From Bradyrhizobium canariense (GTDB taxonomy: Bacteria > Pseudomonadota > Alphaproteobacteria > Rhizobiales > Xanthobacteraceae), in NCBI RefSeq assembly GCF_018130465.1, contig NZ_JAFCKJ010000005.1:334687-398686 (forward strand): DNA of 64,000 bases, read 5' to 3'. Position numbers and translations under genes: made by a program. Under the pieces are notes generated by a model. That model worked only from the letters and a program-made list of their open reading frames with translations, did no database searches and was not told where the DNA came from. Below, in pieces: positions 9,050-18,525 of this stretch (positions are counted from its first letter, which is position 1; each line of letters starts with the position of its first letter).

Positions 9050-10191
9050 GTTACCGGCTTGTGCGGCTGGGCTTTGTTGCCGTCGGCCGCCGGTTTGTCC
9101 GCAGGTGAAGAGGGTTTCTGCGCCGCCTCGTCATCCGCCCCCTCCTTTGCCTCAGGTTTGGCCGCGACCTCACGCGGCGGCGCCTCCTCGGGCCGTTCCG
9201 CCGGCAGGAGCGGGGCAACCTGCGGCAGCGGATCCCAGACGTTCCACTGGCAGATCCGGTAGTCGTTGCGCCGCTGCGCCAGGTCGAGATGGATATGGTC
9301 TTCGTGGTACCAATCCGAGCCGGGGCCGAGCACGGTGGAAAAGCGCGAGCAGACCGAATGCAACACGCGCTCGCGCACGTCGCGCGACATGGAGCGGTCG
9401 GTCAGGGCGATCGACTGCCCGTTGACCAGCTTGATGGCGCGGACATCGAGCGCGTTGGCCTTGCCGTGCTCGGACAGCATGGCGCCGACAACGCGGTTGC
9501 GGCCGCGGCACTCGAAGCTGTCGAAATTGTCGAGATCGCTGATGGTCGAGCCGAGGCTCGCGGCCAGCGGCACCACGTCCTTGCGCACCCAATCGGCGAT
9601 TGCGGACGCCATGGTGCAGCGGAGGATCGCCGCCGGCTTGACCGCCACCTTGCGCTTGTCCGGCAGCACGATGGCTTCGAGCCGCACCAGATCCTCACCA
9701 CCGCAGGCGCCAGGGCCGCGGATGTCCGGGATCGAGGGCGCGATGGCGATCTCCTCGGTCAGCGCGAGGCGGCACGCCGAGGCCTGCTTCTCGGGCGGCG
9801 GCGCGGCCTCGGCGGGCTTGTTGGCGCCGGGTTTGTCCGCGGAAGGCTTGTCGGGAGAAGGCTTTTCCGCGGAAGGCTTTTCCGCGGAAGGCTTTTCCGC
9901 GGAAGACTTGCCGTCGGTCTCCGGAGGGGCCTCGTCCGATGCTTTGGGGGCCTCCCCGGGGCGTGGCCTCGGGAGCGGTATCTTGCCAGAGACCTTGGCA
10001 GGATGAACCGTCGCGCGCGGCCGTGGTGCAGCAATACCAAAGATATCCAGCGGGGACGCATATTTGCGTGCCTCGGCCCGATCCGCGAGCACGAGCGGCA
10101 GCCCGAGCGCGACGGTAACCATTGCCGCGCCGACGGACATATAGCCGCGACAAGACCATTTGCGGCGAAAGGCCGGCAGGCTAAAACTCAT
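9034..10191 (-). CDS. Extensin-like C-terminal domain protein, secreted
   Basis: The 385-residue protein starts with a basic region and a hydrophobic segment (about residues 18-37) that looks like a signal or anchor. It continues with a Pro/Lys/Glu-rich linker holding repeats of SAEKP, and ends in an extensin-like domain (about residues 135-320). That domain has conserved Cys residues and the histidine motif YHEDHIHLDL, typical of a metal site in this family, which resembles peptidoglycan endopeptidases. Its function in bacteria is not settled. The ATG at 10191 replaces a TTG 11 codons upstream. It is divergent from an acyl-CoA ligase. Confidence 0.88.
   Translation of the reverse strand: MSFSLPAFRRKWSCRGYMSVGAAMVTVALGLPLVLADRAEARKYASPLDIFGIAAPRPRATVHPAKVSGKIPLPRPRPGEAPKASDEAPPETDGKSSAEKPSAEKPSAEKPSPDKPSADKPGANKPAEAAPPPEKQASACRLALTEEIAIAPSIPDIRGPGACGGEDLVRLEAIVLPDKRKVAVKPAAILRCTMASAIADWVRKDVVPLAASLGSTISDLDNFDSFECRGRNRVVGAMLSEHGKANALDVRAIKLVNGQSIALTDRSMSRDVRERVLHSVCSRFSTVLGPGSDWYHEDHIHLDLAQRRNDYRICQWNVWDPLPQVAPLLPAERPEEAPPREVAAKPEAKEGADDEAAQKPSSPADKPAADGNKAQPHKPVTKKRR
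9841..9905. repeat. 15-bp tandem repeats inside the extensin-like gene
   Basis: Three near-identical 15-bp units, each with the palindrome TTCCGCGGAA, encode the repeated pentapeptide SAEKP, followed by two decayed units (SPDKP, SADKP). This is a minisatellite in a linker region, likely to vary in copy number. Confidence 0.8.
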
Positions 10192-10256
10192 GACAATTCT
10201 TTGGCCCAACGCTGAGAGCGACAATCCGCCCAGCGGCTTCTCGGAGGAACGTCGGA

Positions 10257-11885
10257 ATGCTTGGTTTGATGCAAGACTGGCCCCTGCTCTGCCACCGGAT
10301 CATCGAACACGCCGCCAGGATTCATGGCAAGCAGGAGGTGGTCACGCGCTCGGTCGAGGGACCGATCCATCGCACCAACTATGCCGAGATCCACAAGCGC
10401 GCGCTCAAGGTCTCGCAGATGCTGGAACGCGACGGCATCAAGCTCGGCGACCGTGTCGCAACGATCGCCTGGAACACCTGGCGCCATCTCGAGGTCTGGT
10501 ACGGCATCATGGGGATCGGCGCCATCTGCCATACCGTCAATCCCCGCCTTTTCCCCGAGCAGATCGCCTGGATCATCAACCATGCGCAGGACCGCATCGT
10601 GATGACCGACATCACTTTCATTCCGGTCCTGGAGAAGATCGCCGACAAGCTGACAAGCGTGGAACGCTACGTCGTGCTCACCGACAAGGCGCACATGCCG
10701 CAGACGACGCTGAAGAACGTGGTCGCCTACGAGGACTGGATTGCGGAGGCTGACGGCGAATTTAAATGGAAGGACTTTGACGAGAACACGGCGGCCGCGA
10801 TGTGCTACACGTCCGGCACCACCGGCGACCCCAAGGGTGTGCTGTATTCGCATCGCTCCAACGTGCTGCATGCGCTGATGGCGAACAATGTCGATGCGCT
10901 CGGCACCAGCGCCTCCGAGACCATGCTGCCCGTGGTGCCGCTCTTCCACGCCAACAGCTGGGGCATCGCCTTCTCAGCGCCCTCGCAGGGCACCAAGCTC
11001 GTCATGCCCGGCGCCAAGCTCGACGGCGCCTCGGTCTATGAGCTGCTCTCGACCGAGAGGGTGACGCATACCGCAGGCGTGCCCACGGTGTGGCTGATGC
11101 TGCTCCAGCACATGGCCGCCAACAATCTGAAGCTGCCGGACCTGAAGATGGTGATCTGCGGCGGCTCGGCGATGCCGCGCTCGATGATCAAGGCCTTCCT
11201 CGACATGGGTTCGAACGTCCGCCACGCCTGGGGCATGACCGAGATGAGCCCGATCGGCAGCGTCGCGGCGCTGAAGCCGCCGTTCCAGAATGCGACCGGC
11301 GAGGCGCGGCTCGACGTGCTCCAGATGCAGGGCTACGCGCCATTCGCCGTCGAGATGAAGATCACCGACGATGCGGGCAAGGAACTGCCGTGGGACGGCA
11401 CGACCTTCGGCCGTCTCAAAGTCTCCGGCCCCGCCGTCGCCAAGGCCTATTTCCGCATCGACGCCAACATCCTCGACGAGGACGGCTTCTTCGACACCGG
11501 CGACGTCGCGACCATCGACGAGGCCGGCTACATGCGGATCACCGACCGCTCCAAGGACGTGATCAAGTCCGGCGGCGAGTGGATCTCCTCGATCGACCTG
11601 GAAAACCTCGCAGTCGGCCATCCCGCGGTGGCGGAAGCCGCCGTGATCGGCGTCTTCCATCCCAAATGGGACGAGCGTCCGCTGCTGATCGTGCAGCTGA
11701 AGCAGGGCCAGCAGGCCAGCCGCGAGGACATCCTGAAGTTCATGGACGGCAAGATCGCCAAATGGTGGATGCCCGACGACGTTGCCTTCGTCGACGGCAT
11801 CCCGCATACGGCGACGGGCAAGATCCTGAAGACCGCGCTGCGCGACCAGTTCAAGGAATACCGCTTCCCGAACGCGGCTGCGTAG
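10257..11885 (+). CDS. Long-chain fatty-acid-CoA ligase / acyl-CoA synthetase
   Basis: This adenylate-forming enzyme activates a carboxylic acid with ATP and joins it to coenzyme A. The 542-residue product has motif I YTSGTTGDPKGVLYSHRS (about residues 182-199), the AWGMTEMSPIG motif near 325, DGFFDTGDVATID near 413, and the C-terminal catalytic Lys in PHTATGKILKTALR. Overall it resembles the medium/long-chain and DmdB-like (methylmercaptopropionate) ligases; the exact acid is not predictable. It stands alone, followed by an interspersed palindrome. Confidence 0.92.
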   Translation: MLGLMQDWPLLCHRIIEHAARIHGKQEVVTRSVEGPIHRTNYAEIHKRALKVSQMLERDGIKLGDRVATIAWNTWRHLEVWYGIMGIGAICHTVNPRLFPEQIAWIINHAQDRIVMTDITFIPVLEKIADKLTSVERYVVLTDKAHMPQTTLKNVVAYEDWIAEADGEFKWKDFDENTAAAMCYTSGTTGDPKGVLYSHRSNVLHALMANNVDALGTSASETMLPVVPLFHANSWGIAFSAPSQGTKLVMPGAKLDGASVYELLSTERVTHTAGVPTVWLMLLQHMAANNLKLPDLKMVICGGSAMPRSMIKAFLDMGSNVRHAWGMTEMSPIGSVAALKPPFQNATGEARLDVLQMQGYAPFAVEMKITDDAGKELPWDGTTFGRLKVSGPAVAKAYFRIDANILDEDGFFDTGDVATIDEAGYMRITDRSKDVIKSGGEWISSIDLENLAVGHPAVAEAAVIGVFHPKWDERPLLIVQLKQGQQASREDILKFMDGKIAKWWMPDDVAFVDGIPHTATGKILKTALRDQFKEYRFPNAAA

Positions 11886-11897
11886 GCTCCGACCTCC

Positions 11898-12019
11898 GTC
11901 ATGCCCGGGGCGAAAGCGCGAAGCGCGTCTTCGCGGCAGATGTCCCGGGCATCCACGTCTTGGCGGCAAGCTTGGCGGCAAGAAAGGCGTGGATGGCCGG
12001 GGCAAGCCCGGCCATGACG
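11898..12019. repeat. Interspersed palindrome, family C
   Basis: Outer arms CGTCATGCCCGGG at the left and GGCCATGACG at the right are inverted, with inner inverted pieces around ATCCACGTC and GGCGTGGATG. It fills the gap between the acyl-CoA ligase and the DUF1499 gene. Confidence 0.75.
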
Positions 12020-12129
12020 ATGCGACGGTATGCGGAACCCTTGAATTTGGCCCCCGGCCGTGGTCTCAACGGCCATAGTCGTGCCAAATCGGCCGGCACC
12101 GCCCCCAAGACCCCGGCAGAGCTCACCCG

Positions 12130-12984
12130 ATGGCCCGCAGGTTTTCCGCTCCCTACCAGTCGGAGCCCGTGTCCAGCCTCGCAAGCTGGGCGCGGAATCT
12201 GGCCGTGTTCGCAGTGGTGGCGGTGGTGGTCTCGATCATCATCCTCCGGTTCGGCTTCCTAGAGATGAAGCCGGCACTGGCGACCTTCTTCGGCGGGCTC
12301 GGGATCGCCGCGCTCTCGATCCTGTTCGGGCTCGCCGGGTTTGCCGCGATCTGGCAGAACGGCTCGCGCGGCATGGCGCGCATCCTGCTCGCCTTCCTGA
12401 TCGACGGCGCGATTCTCGCCTATCCCGCCTATCTCGGCCTGCAATACCGCAAGCTGCCGGCGATCCACGACATCACCACCGACCCGATCGACCCGCCGCG
12501 CTTCGATGCACTGGCCCGCCTGCGCACCGGCGATGGCGCCAATACCGCTGTGTATGCCGGCCTCTATTCGGCCGAGCAGCAGCGTCACTTTTATCCTGAT
12601 ATCGAGCCGATCGAACTCGAGATTTCGGCCGACCGCGCTTATGCGATCGCGCTTCAGCTCGTCAACAAGCGCAAATGGCTGGTCATCGACGAGCGCGCGC
12701 CGCAGCCACCGCGCCGCATCGGCCGCATCGAGGCGGTGGCGCGCTCGCCAATCATGGGGTTCCGCGAGGACATCGCGATCCGCGTCGTGCCCGACGGCGA
12801 CGATTCCCGCGTCGATATCCGCTCCGCCTCGCGCTATTTCGAGAGCGACCTCGGCAGCAACGCCGCGCGCGTGAAGAAATTCATCGACGATCTCAACACC
12901 GCCGCCGATGCCGACGCACTCAAGCCAGTGAAGAAGACGCCGGTGGCGCCGCCCAAGGCGCCGGCGAAAACGGTGAAGAAATAG
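12130..12984 (+). CDS. DUF1499 domain membrane protein
   Basis: The 284-residue protein has three hydrophobic segments in its first 100 residues (about 22-42, 48-72, 78-100), then a soluble DUF1499 domain. DUF1499 is seen in the pattern around HDITTDPIDPPRFDALARL, FYPDIEPIELEISADRAYAIA and SRYFESDLGSNAARVKKFIDDL. The biochemical role of DUF1499 is unknown. The C-terminus is a Lys/Pro/Ala tail. The gene converges on an MBL-fold hydrolase with only 7 bp between stop codons. Confidence 0.88.
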   Translation: MARRFSAPYQSEPVSSLASWARNLAVFAVVAVVVSIIILRFGFLEMKPALATFFGGLGIAALSILFGLAGFAAIWQNGSRGMARILLAFLIDGAILAYPAYLGLQYRKLPAIHDITTDPIDPPRFDALARLRTGDGANTAVYAGLYSAEQQRHFYPDIEPIELEISADRAYAIALQLVNKRKWLVIDERAPQPPRRIGRIEAVARSPIMGFREDIAIRVVPDGDDSRVDIRSASRYFESDLGSNAARVKKFIDDLNTAADADALKPVKKTPVAPPKAPAKTVKK

Positions 12985-12991
12985 CGGTACG

Positions 12992-13915
12992 CTAGGCGTT
13001 CGCCATCCGATACGTCCCGCCAATCACGGGATCGCCGTCCGTTGCCACGACGCCGCGGGCGACCAGGTCTTCCAGATGCGCCAGCACGGAGTAGCCCGCC
13101 GCAGTGGTGAGCCTCGGATCGATGCCGATATAGATCGCCCGAACCATGGTCGGGATGTCGGTCTCGCCCTTGGCGAGGCGGTGCAGGATGGAGGCCTCGC
13201 GCGCCTTGCGGTGACGGATCAGGAAGCGCACGAAGCGCGGACCGTCCGGAATTTCGGGACCGTGGCCGGAGAAATACACATCCTCCTCGCGCGCGGCGAG
13301 ACGATCCAGCGATTCCATGTAGTCGATCATCGAGCCGTCGGGCGGCGCCACGATCGAGGTCGACCAGCCCATCACGTGATCGCCGACGAAGTTGAACTTT
13401 CGCTCGGGCCAGGCGAACGCGAGGTGATTGGCGGTATGGCCGGGTGTCGCCACGGCTTCGAGCCGCCAGCCGTCTCCTTCGACGACGTCGCCATGGGCGA
13501 TCCTGATATCGGGCGCGAAGTCGCGGTCGGCGCCGGATTCCGGGTTGTGCTTCTCGCTCTCGAAACGCGGACGCGAGGCGCGGTGCGGGCCCTCGGCATA
13601 AACAGGCGCGCCGGTCGCTTGCTTGATCCGCGCGGTGTTCGGCGAATGGTCGCGGTGGGTGTGGGTTACGAAGATATGGCTCACCGTCTCGCCGCTGACA
13701 GCATCAAGCAGCGCCGCCGCATGCGCTTGGTCGTCCGGACCGGGATCGATGATCGCGACGTTGCCTCGGCCCACGATGTAGCTGACCGTGCCGGTGAAAG
13801 TGAACGGGCTCGGATTGTTACAGAGCACGCGCCGCACGCCGGGGCGGACTTCCTCGACGATGCCGGGCTTCAGCGGAAAGTTGCGGTTGAACGGGACGTC
13901 GTCGTTGTCGGACAT
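12992..13915 (-). CDS. MBL-fold metallo-hydrolase (LACTB2-like)
   Basis: The 307-residue protein has the metallo-beta-lactamase metal motif THTHRDH (about residues 96-102), a further His in ATPGHTANHL, an Asp in VGDHVMGW and a last His in SGHGP. A C-terminal winged-helix extension (ILHRLAKGETDIPTMVRAIYIGIDP) is typical of LACTB2-like hydrolases, some of which act as endoribonucleases or thioesterases. The substrate is unknown. The ATG at 13915 is chosen over an upstream in-frame start nine codons earlier because the conserved sequence starts there. Confidence 0.9.
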   Translation of the reverse strand: MSDNDDVPFNRNFPLKPGIVEEVRPGVRRVLCNNPSPFTFTGTVSYIVGRGNVAIIDPGPDDQAHAAALLDAVSGETVSHIFVTHTHRDHSPNTARIKQATGAPVYAEGPHRASRPRFESEKHNPESGADRDFAPDIRIAHGDVVEGDGWRLEAVATPGHTANHLAFAWPERKFNFVGDHVMGWSTSIVAPPDGSMIDYMESLDRLAAREEDVYFSGHGPEIPDGPRFVRFLIRHRKAREASILHRLAKGETDIPTMVRAIYIGIDPRLTTAAGYSVLAHLEDLVARGVVATDGDPVIGGTYRMANA

Positions 13916-13949
13916 GGGACTTCCTGTGCACTGCAGCCCCAACCCTCGC

Positions 13950-14069
13950 CGTCATACCCCGCGAAGGCGGGGTATCCAGTACGCCGTGGCGCCGGTGGCG
14001 AAGGCGAGGTCTCTGGGATACTGGATCGTCCGCCCCAGTGCGCAATTGCGCACAAGGCGGACGATGACA
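13950..14069. repeat. Interspersed palindrome, family D
   Basis: The left part (CGTCATACCCCGCGAAGGCG, then ATCCAGTACGCC) pairs with the right part containing GGATACTGGAT and CGATGACAG. It lies between the MBL-fold gene and gcdH, upstream of the former. Confidence 0.7.
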
Positions 14070-14101
14070 GCTGAGCAAAACAACGGCCACGGAATACGTG
14101 C

Positions 14102-15316
14102 CTAGAAAAACGCCTGAATGCCCGTGATCGCACGGCCCAGGATCAGCGCGTGGACGTCGTGGGTGCCCTCGTAGGTGTTGACGGTCTCGAGGTTATGGAC
14201 GTGGCGCATCACGTGATACTCGATCGAGATGCCGTTGCCGCCGTGCATGTCGCGCGCGACGCGGGCGATGTCGAGCGCCTTGCCGCAATTGTTGCGCTTC
14301 ATGATCGAGATCATCTCGGGCGCGAACTTGCCCTCGTCCATCAGGCGGCCGACGCGAAGCGAGCCCTGAAGGCCCAGCGCGATCTCGGTCTCCATGTCCG
14401 CGAGCTTCTTCTGCACGAGCTGGGTCGCAGCGAGCGGCTTGCCGAACTGCTTGCGGTCGAGCGTGTACTGGCGGGCGCGGTGCATGCAGTCCTCGGCCGC
14501 GCCGAGCACGCCCCAGGAAATGCCGTAGCGGGCGCGGTTGAGGCAGCCGAACGGGCCCTTCAGCCCGGAGACGTTGGGCAGCAGCGCGTCCTCCGGAACC
14601 ACGACGCCGTCCATCACGACCTCGCCGGTGATGGAGGCGCGAAGCGACAGCTTGCCGCCGATCTTCGGTGCCGACAGGCCTTTCATCCCCTTCTCCAGCA
14701 CGAAGCCGCGGATCTGGTTGTCGTGCGCGGCCGACTTGGCCCAGACCACGAACACGTCGGCGATCGGCGCGTTCGAGATCCACATCTTGCTGCCGGTCAG
14801 GCGATAGCCGTCCGAAACCTTCTCGGCGCGGGTCTTCATGCCGGCCGGATCGGAGCCGGCGTCAGGCTCGGTCAGCCCGAAGCAGCCGACCCACTCGCCG
14901 CTGGCGAGCTTCGGCAGGTACTTCTTGCGCTGGTTCTCGTCGCCATAGGCGTAGATCGGATACATCACCAGCGAGGACTGCACCGAGTTCATCGAACGGT
15001 AGCCGGAATCGACCCGTTCGATTTCGCGCGCGACGAGACCGTAGGCGACATAGCCTGCATTGGCGCAGCCATATTCCTCCGGCAGCGTGATGCCGATCAG
15101 GCCGAGCTCGCCCATCTCGTTGAAGATCTCGCGATCCGTCTTCTCCTCGAGATAGGCCTTGGCGACGCGCGGCATAAGCTTGTCCTGGGCGTAGGCCCGC
15201 GCGGTGTCGCGCACCATGCGCTCGTCTTCGGTGAGCTGCTCGTCGAGCAGGAACGGATCGTCCCACTGGAAAGCAGCCGAAGTCGGCTTGTCCTTGGCCT
15301 GAGGGCGCGCGGTCAT
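14102..15316 (-). CDS. gcdH: Glutaryl-CoA dehydrogenase
   Basis: This FAD enzyme oxidises and decarboxylates glutaryl-CoA to crotonyl-CoA in lysine, tryptophan and aromatic breakdown. The 404-residue length fits. Signatures are [17 protein letters not shown] (FAD/substrate loop), [48 protein letters not shown] and the C-terminal catalytic Glu in [20 protein letters not shown]. The last of these is characteristic of the glutaryl-CoA class rather than general acyl-CoA dehydrogenases. No partner genes of the pathway are adjacent. Confidence 0.93.
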   Translation of the reverse strand: MTARPQAKDKPTSAAFQWDDPFLLDEQLTEDERMVRDTARAYAQDKLMPRVAKAYLEEKTDREIFNEMGELGLIGITLPEEYGCANAGYVAYGLVAREIERVDSGYRSMNSVQSSLVMYPIYAYGDENQRKKYLPKLASGEWVGCFGLTEPDAGSDPAGMKTRAEKVSDGYRLTGSKMWISNAPIADVFVVWAKSAAHDNQIRGFVLEKGMKGLSAPKIGGKLSLRASITGEVVMDGVVVPEDALLPNVSGLKGPFGCLNRARYGISWGVLGAAEDCMHRARQYTLDRKQFGKPLAATQLVQKKLADMETEIALGLQGSLRVGRLMDEGKFAPEMISIMKRNNCGKALDIARVARDMHGGNGISIEYHVMRHVHNLETVNTYEGTHDVHALILGRAITGIQAFF

Positions 15317-15476
15317 GAAACGTCCTTTCGTCTGGTTCCGTCAAAATTTGCCCGACAAAGTAAAGCGCCGCGGCAACAAGTGCAATTGCGTTGCAGATGT
15401 ATGGGTCTGCGTGAATCCCGGGGACCCGCGAGGCGCACCTCGGGGGATGCGCATCGCGCACCCCCGGATGACAGCG

Positions 15477-16553
15477 CTAGCTTTCGAGCTGCTCGTTGGC
15501 GACGATCTCGATGCCGAAGCCCGAAAGGCCCTTGTAGTCGTGCACCGAGGAGGTGAGGTGCCGGATCGAGGTGACGCCGAGATCGCGCAGGATCTGTGCA
15601 CCGACGCCGACTTCGCGCCACTGGCGGTTGCGGTCAGCCTCGGTCGCGCTCTCATCGGGCAGCGGCGCCACGGGGACACCAGCCGCGCCGTCGCGCAGAT
15701 AGACCAGAACGCCACGGCCGGATTTCTTGAAGTGCTCGAGCACCGCCGCCATGCGCTTGTGGCCTGTGAAGATGTCCTTGACGATGTTCGGCTTGTGGAA
15801 GCGTGTCAGGACGTTCTTGCCGTCGCCGACGCCGTTGTAGACGAAGGCGACGTGGGCGATGGAATCGAACGGCGAGCGGTAGGCATAGCCCTGAAGCGGA
15901 CCGATCGGGCTCTCGGTGACGAAGGTCGAGACCCGCTCGATCAGCTTCTCGCGCACCTGGCGATAGGCGATCATGTCGGCGATGGTGACGTGCTTGAGCT
16001 TGTGCTGGGCGGCGAAGCGGGCGACCTGCTCGCCCTTCATCACGCTGCCGTCGTCGTTCATCAACTCGCTGATGACGCCGACCGGCGGGAGGCCGGAGAG
16101 CTTGCACAGATCGACCGCGGCCTCGGTATGGCCGGAGCGCAGCAGCACGCCGCCGTCCTTGGCGATCAGCGGAAAGATGTGGCCGGGACGGGCGAAGTCG
16201 TTGGCGCCGGCGTTGGGATTGGACAGCGCGCGGCAGCACGAGGCGCGCTCCTCGGCCGAGATGCCGGTGCCGCCGTCGGGCTTGTAGTCGATCGAGACCG
16301 TGAATGCGGTGGTGTGCGCGGAATCGTTGTGGGCCACCATCGGATCGAGCCGCAGGCGGCGCGCATCCTCGGTGGTGATCGGCGCGCAAACGATGCCGGA
16401 GGTGTGGCGGATGATGAAGGCCATCTTCTCGGCGGTGCAGAACGAGGCGGCGACGATCAGATCGCCCTCGCCCTCGCGGTCTTCGTCGTCGGTGACGACC
16501 ACGAGCTCACCCCGGGCAAAGGCCTGCAAGACTTCCTGGACGTTATCCGGCAT
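15477..16553 (-). CDS. ribB: 3,4-dihydroxy-2-butanone-4-phosphate synthase with degenerate GTP cyclohydrolase II-like domain
   Basis: The N-terminal part (about residues 1-205) makes the four-carbon riboflavin precursor from ribulose 5-phosphate. Catalytic sequences are DDEDREGEGDL (22-32), TGISAEERA and RSGHTEAAVDLCKLSGLPP. The C-terminal part (about 206-355) has the fold length of GTP cyclohydrolase II, but the zinc-binding Cys cluster (Cys-x10-Cys-x-Cys) is missing; the matching place reads RFHKPNIVKDIFTGHKR. The second activity is therefore probably absent, as seen in several alphaproteobacterial RibBA-like proteins. Length is 358 residues. No FMN-riboswitch pattern was found in the leader. 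Confidence 0.92.
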   Translation of the reverse strand: MPDNVQEVLQAFARGELVVVTDDEDREGEGDLIVAASFCTAEKMAFIIRHTSGIVCAPITTEDARRLRLDPMVAHNDSAHTTAFTVSIDYKPDGGTGISAEERASCCRALSNPNAGANDFARPGHIFPLIAKDGGVLLRSGHTEAAVDLCKLSGLPPVGVISELMNDDGSVMKGEQVARFAAQHKLKHVTIADMIAYRQVREKLIERVSTFVTESPIGPLQGYAYRSPFDSIAHVAFVYNGVGDGKNVLTRFHKPNIVKDIFTGHKRMAAVLEHFKKSGRGVLVYLRDGAAGVPVAPLPDESATEADRNRQWREVGVGAQILRDLGVTSIRHLTSSVHDYKGLSGFGIEIVANEQLES

Positions 16554-16730
16554 TTCCCAATCTCTATCGGTTATGGCCCGGAGGCTTAGCCGGACTTGGG
16601 CCGGGGCGCTAGTGTCCCCAGCGCAACCACATATGCCGGACCGCAGCCCTGCCCGGGGGGCGGCGGCTTGCGCCGGGCATACCGGGGATATGGGCGCGGA
16701 GAAGCCCGGTGAGAAGCCGGCCCGCCGCGG

Positions 16731-18458
16731 TCAGGGCAGCACTTCGCGCCGCTCGCCGAGCCGCTGATCGATCTCGGCGCGCTTGTCGGCCAACAGGCCG
16801 GCTTGGGCGGCCTCGATCACCGTGAACAACTCATGGGCGTCGCTGAGCCGGGTCACGGTGACATAGCTGGCGCCAGCCGCGTAGAGTTCGCCCACATCCG
16901 ACAACAGATCGGCCGTGGCAACGATCATGGCGGTCGGGTTGAGGGTGCGGACGTGGCGGACCAGCTTCTCGTTGCTGGCACCCTTCAGAAGCGCATCCGG
17001 TACGCTGAGGATGATCATCTCGGACTTGCCGACGCCGGCATGGAGCAGCGTGTCGGCGCTGCTGATATCGCCATAGATCACGTGCAGGCCGCGCGAAAGC
17101 AGCGTCTGGTACACATTGGGGTTGAAGTCGATCACGGTGATCTGCTCGAGCAGCACCGGTGCCTGCCGTTCGATCTCGGCCAGCAGCGCGCTCGCCGCAC
17201 GGAAAAAGCCGAGGATGACGATGCGGCGGGCCTCGCCATGGCCTTCGTGCCCTTCCTCTCCTTGGCCATTGCCGTGATCAAGATCGCGCAGGCCGATCCG
17301 CTTCAGGGGGCCGATCGCCCAGCGGGTGATCTCGTCGCTGCGGGTCATCACGAAGGTCGAGAGCACCGCCAGCACCACGAAGGCGAAGGAGGCCGCATTC
17401 GCCGTCTCGGCTGCGATGTGGTGGTCGGCGACGCCGGTCTGGATCACCACCAGCGAGAACTCGGAGATCTGCGCGAGATTCAAGGCCGGCAACAGGCTGG
17501 CGCGCAGGCCCTGCTTCATCAGATAGAGCGGGGCGAAGGTGGTGACGAGGCGGCTCACCACCGTGAACGCCGCGATCATCAGGGCAAGCCCGATCACGGA
17601 GAGGCCGGGCACGGGAATGGTCATGCCGAGCGCGACGAAGAACAGCGTGATGAAGAAATCCCGCAGCGTGGTGACCTTGGCCGTGACGTCGAGCGCGTAG
17701 GGAAAGGTCGAGAGCGAGACGCCGGCGATCAGGGCGCCCATCTCGCGCGACAGCGACAGCCGCTCGGCGGTCTCGGCGACCAGGAAGCACCAGGCGAGCG
17801 CGCCGAGCAGGATCAGCTCGGGGCGGCGGGCGATCTGGTGAAACAGGCGCGGCAGCACGTAGCGGCTGACGAGCAGCGCGGCCGCAACCAGCACCGCGAC
17901 GCGCCCGATCGAGAGCAGGATGACGCTGATTTCCAGATTGGCAAGGCTCGGCTGCACCGCCAGGAACAGGATCGCGAAGATGTCCTGGAGCACCAGCACG
18001 CCGAGGGTGATGCGGCCGGGCAGCGTGTCGAGCTCGCGCTTCTCGTAGAGCACCTTGACGATGATGACGGTGCTCGACAGCGCGCAGGCGACGCAGAGAT
18101 AGACCGCATCGAACTGCCCGCCGCCGAGCGACAGGCCGATTCCGACGAAGAACAGCACCCCGAGCAGGCAGCCGCCGAGGAGCTGGCCGCCCGCCGCAAA
18201 CAGGATGACCTTTCCCGCCCGCACGATCTTCTTCAGGTCGATCTCCAGGCCGATCATGAACAGCATGAAGATCAGGCCGAGCTCGGAGATGACGCTGATC
18301 GATTCCTGCGACTTGACCCAGCCGGCGCCAAATGGACCTATGCAGAAACCGGCGATAAGATAGGCCAGGATCAGCGGTTGCCTGGAGAAGTGGGCAAGCA
18401 GGCCCAGCATCCAGGCAAACAGGATACAGAGAGTGATGTCGCGAATGAGCTCGTGCAT
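16731..18458 (-). CDS. Cation:proton antiporter with RCK (TrkA-N) domain, YbaL/Kef family
   Basis: The 575-residue protein has about 12 membrane segments of the Na+/H+ exchanger fold (residues 1-385), then a linker and a TrkA-N nucleotide-binding domain (about 405-525, starting RRIVILGFFRAASALLAEIE). This is the architecture of K+/H+ antiporters in the CPA2 group. Such proteins expel K+ in exchange for protons during electrophile or alkaline stress. The Rossmann glycine motif is altered to GFFRAAS instead of GxGxxG, which may change ligand binding. The ATG at 18458 removes 17 unsupported residues. Confidence 0.9.
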   Translation of the reverse strand: MHELIRDITLCILFAWMLGLLAHFSRQPLILAYLIAGFCIGPFGAGWVKSQESISVISELGLIFMLFMIGLEIDLKKIVRAGKVILFAAGGQLLGGCLLGVLFFVGIGLSLGGGQFDAVYLCVACALSSTVIIVKVLYEKRELDTLPGRITLGVLVLQDIFAILFLAVQPSLANLEISVILLSIGRVAVLVAAALLVSRYVLPRLFHQIARRPELILLGALAWCFLVAETAERLSLSREMGALIAGVSLSTFPYALDVTAKVTTLRDFFITLFFVALGMTIPVPGLSVIGLALMIAAFTVVSRLVTTFAPLYLMKQGLRASLLPALNLAQISEFSLVVIQTGVADHHIAAETANAASFAFVVLAVLSTFVMTRSDEITRWAIGPLKRIGLRDLDHGNGQGEEGHEGHGEARRIVILGFFRAASALLAEIERQAPVLLEQITVIDFNPNVYQTLLSRGLHVIYGDISSADTLLHAGVGKSEMIILSVPDALLKGASNEKLVRHVRTLNPTAMIVATADLLSDVGELYAAGASYVTVTRLSDAHELFTVIEAAQAGLLADKRAEIDQRLGERREVLP

Positions 18459-18525
18459 GCCAGATTGGTCCGTTTTGCCGCACCCTAGTGATCGAGTGCG
18501 GCGCGGCAAGCGAGCAATTCGTCAC

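Noticed and set aside
16554-16730. FMN riboswitch before ribB
   Set aside because: The conserved RFN sequence blocks could not be found on the leader strand.
16803-18488. Open frame of 561 codons opposite the K+/H+ antiporter
   Set aside because: Composition is His/Asp/Arg-rich and typical of the antisense of a membrane protein gene; no family is visible.
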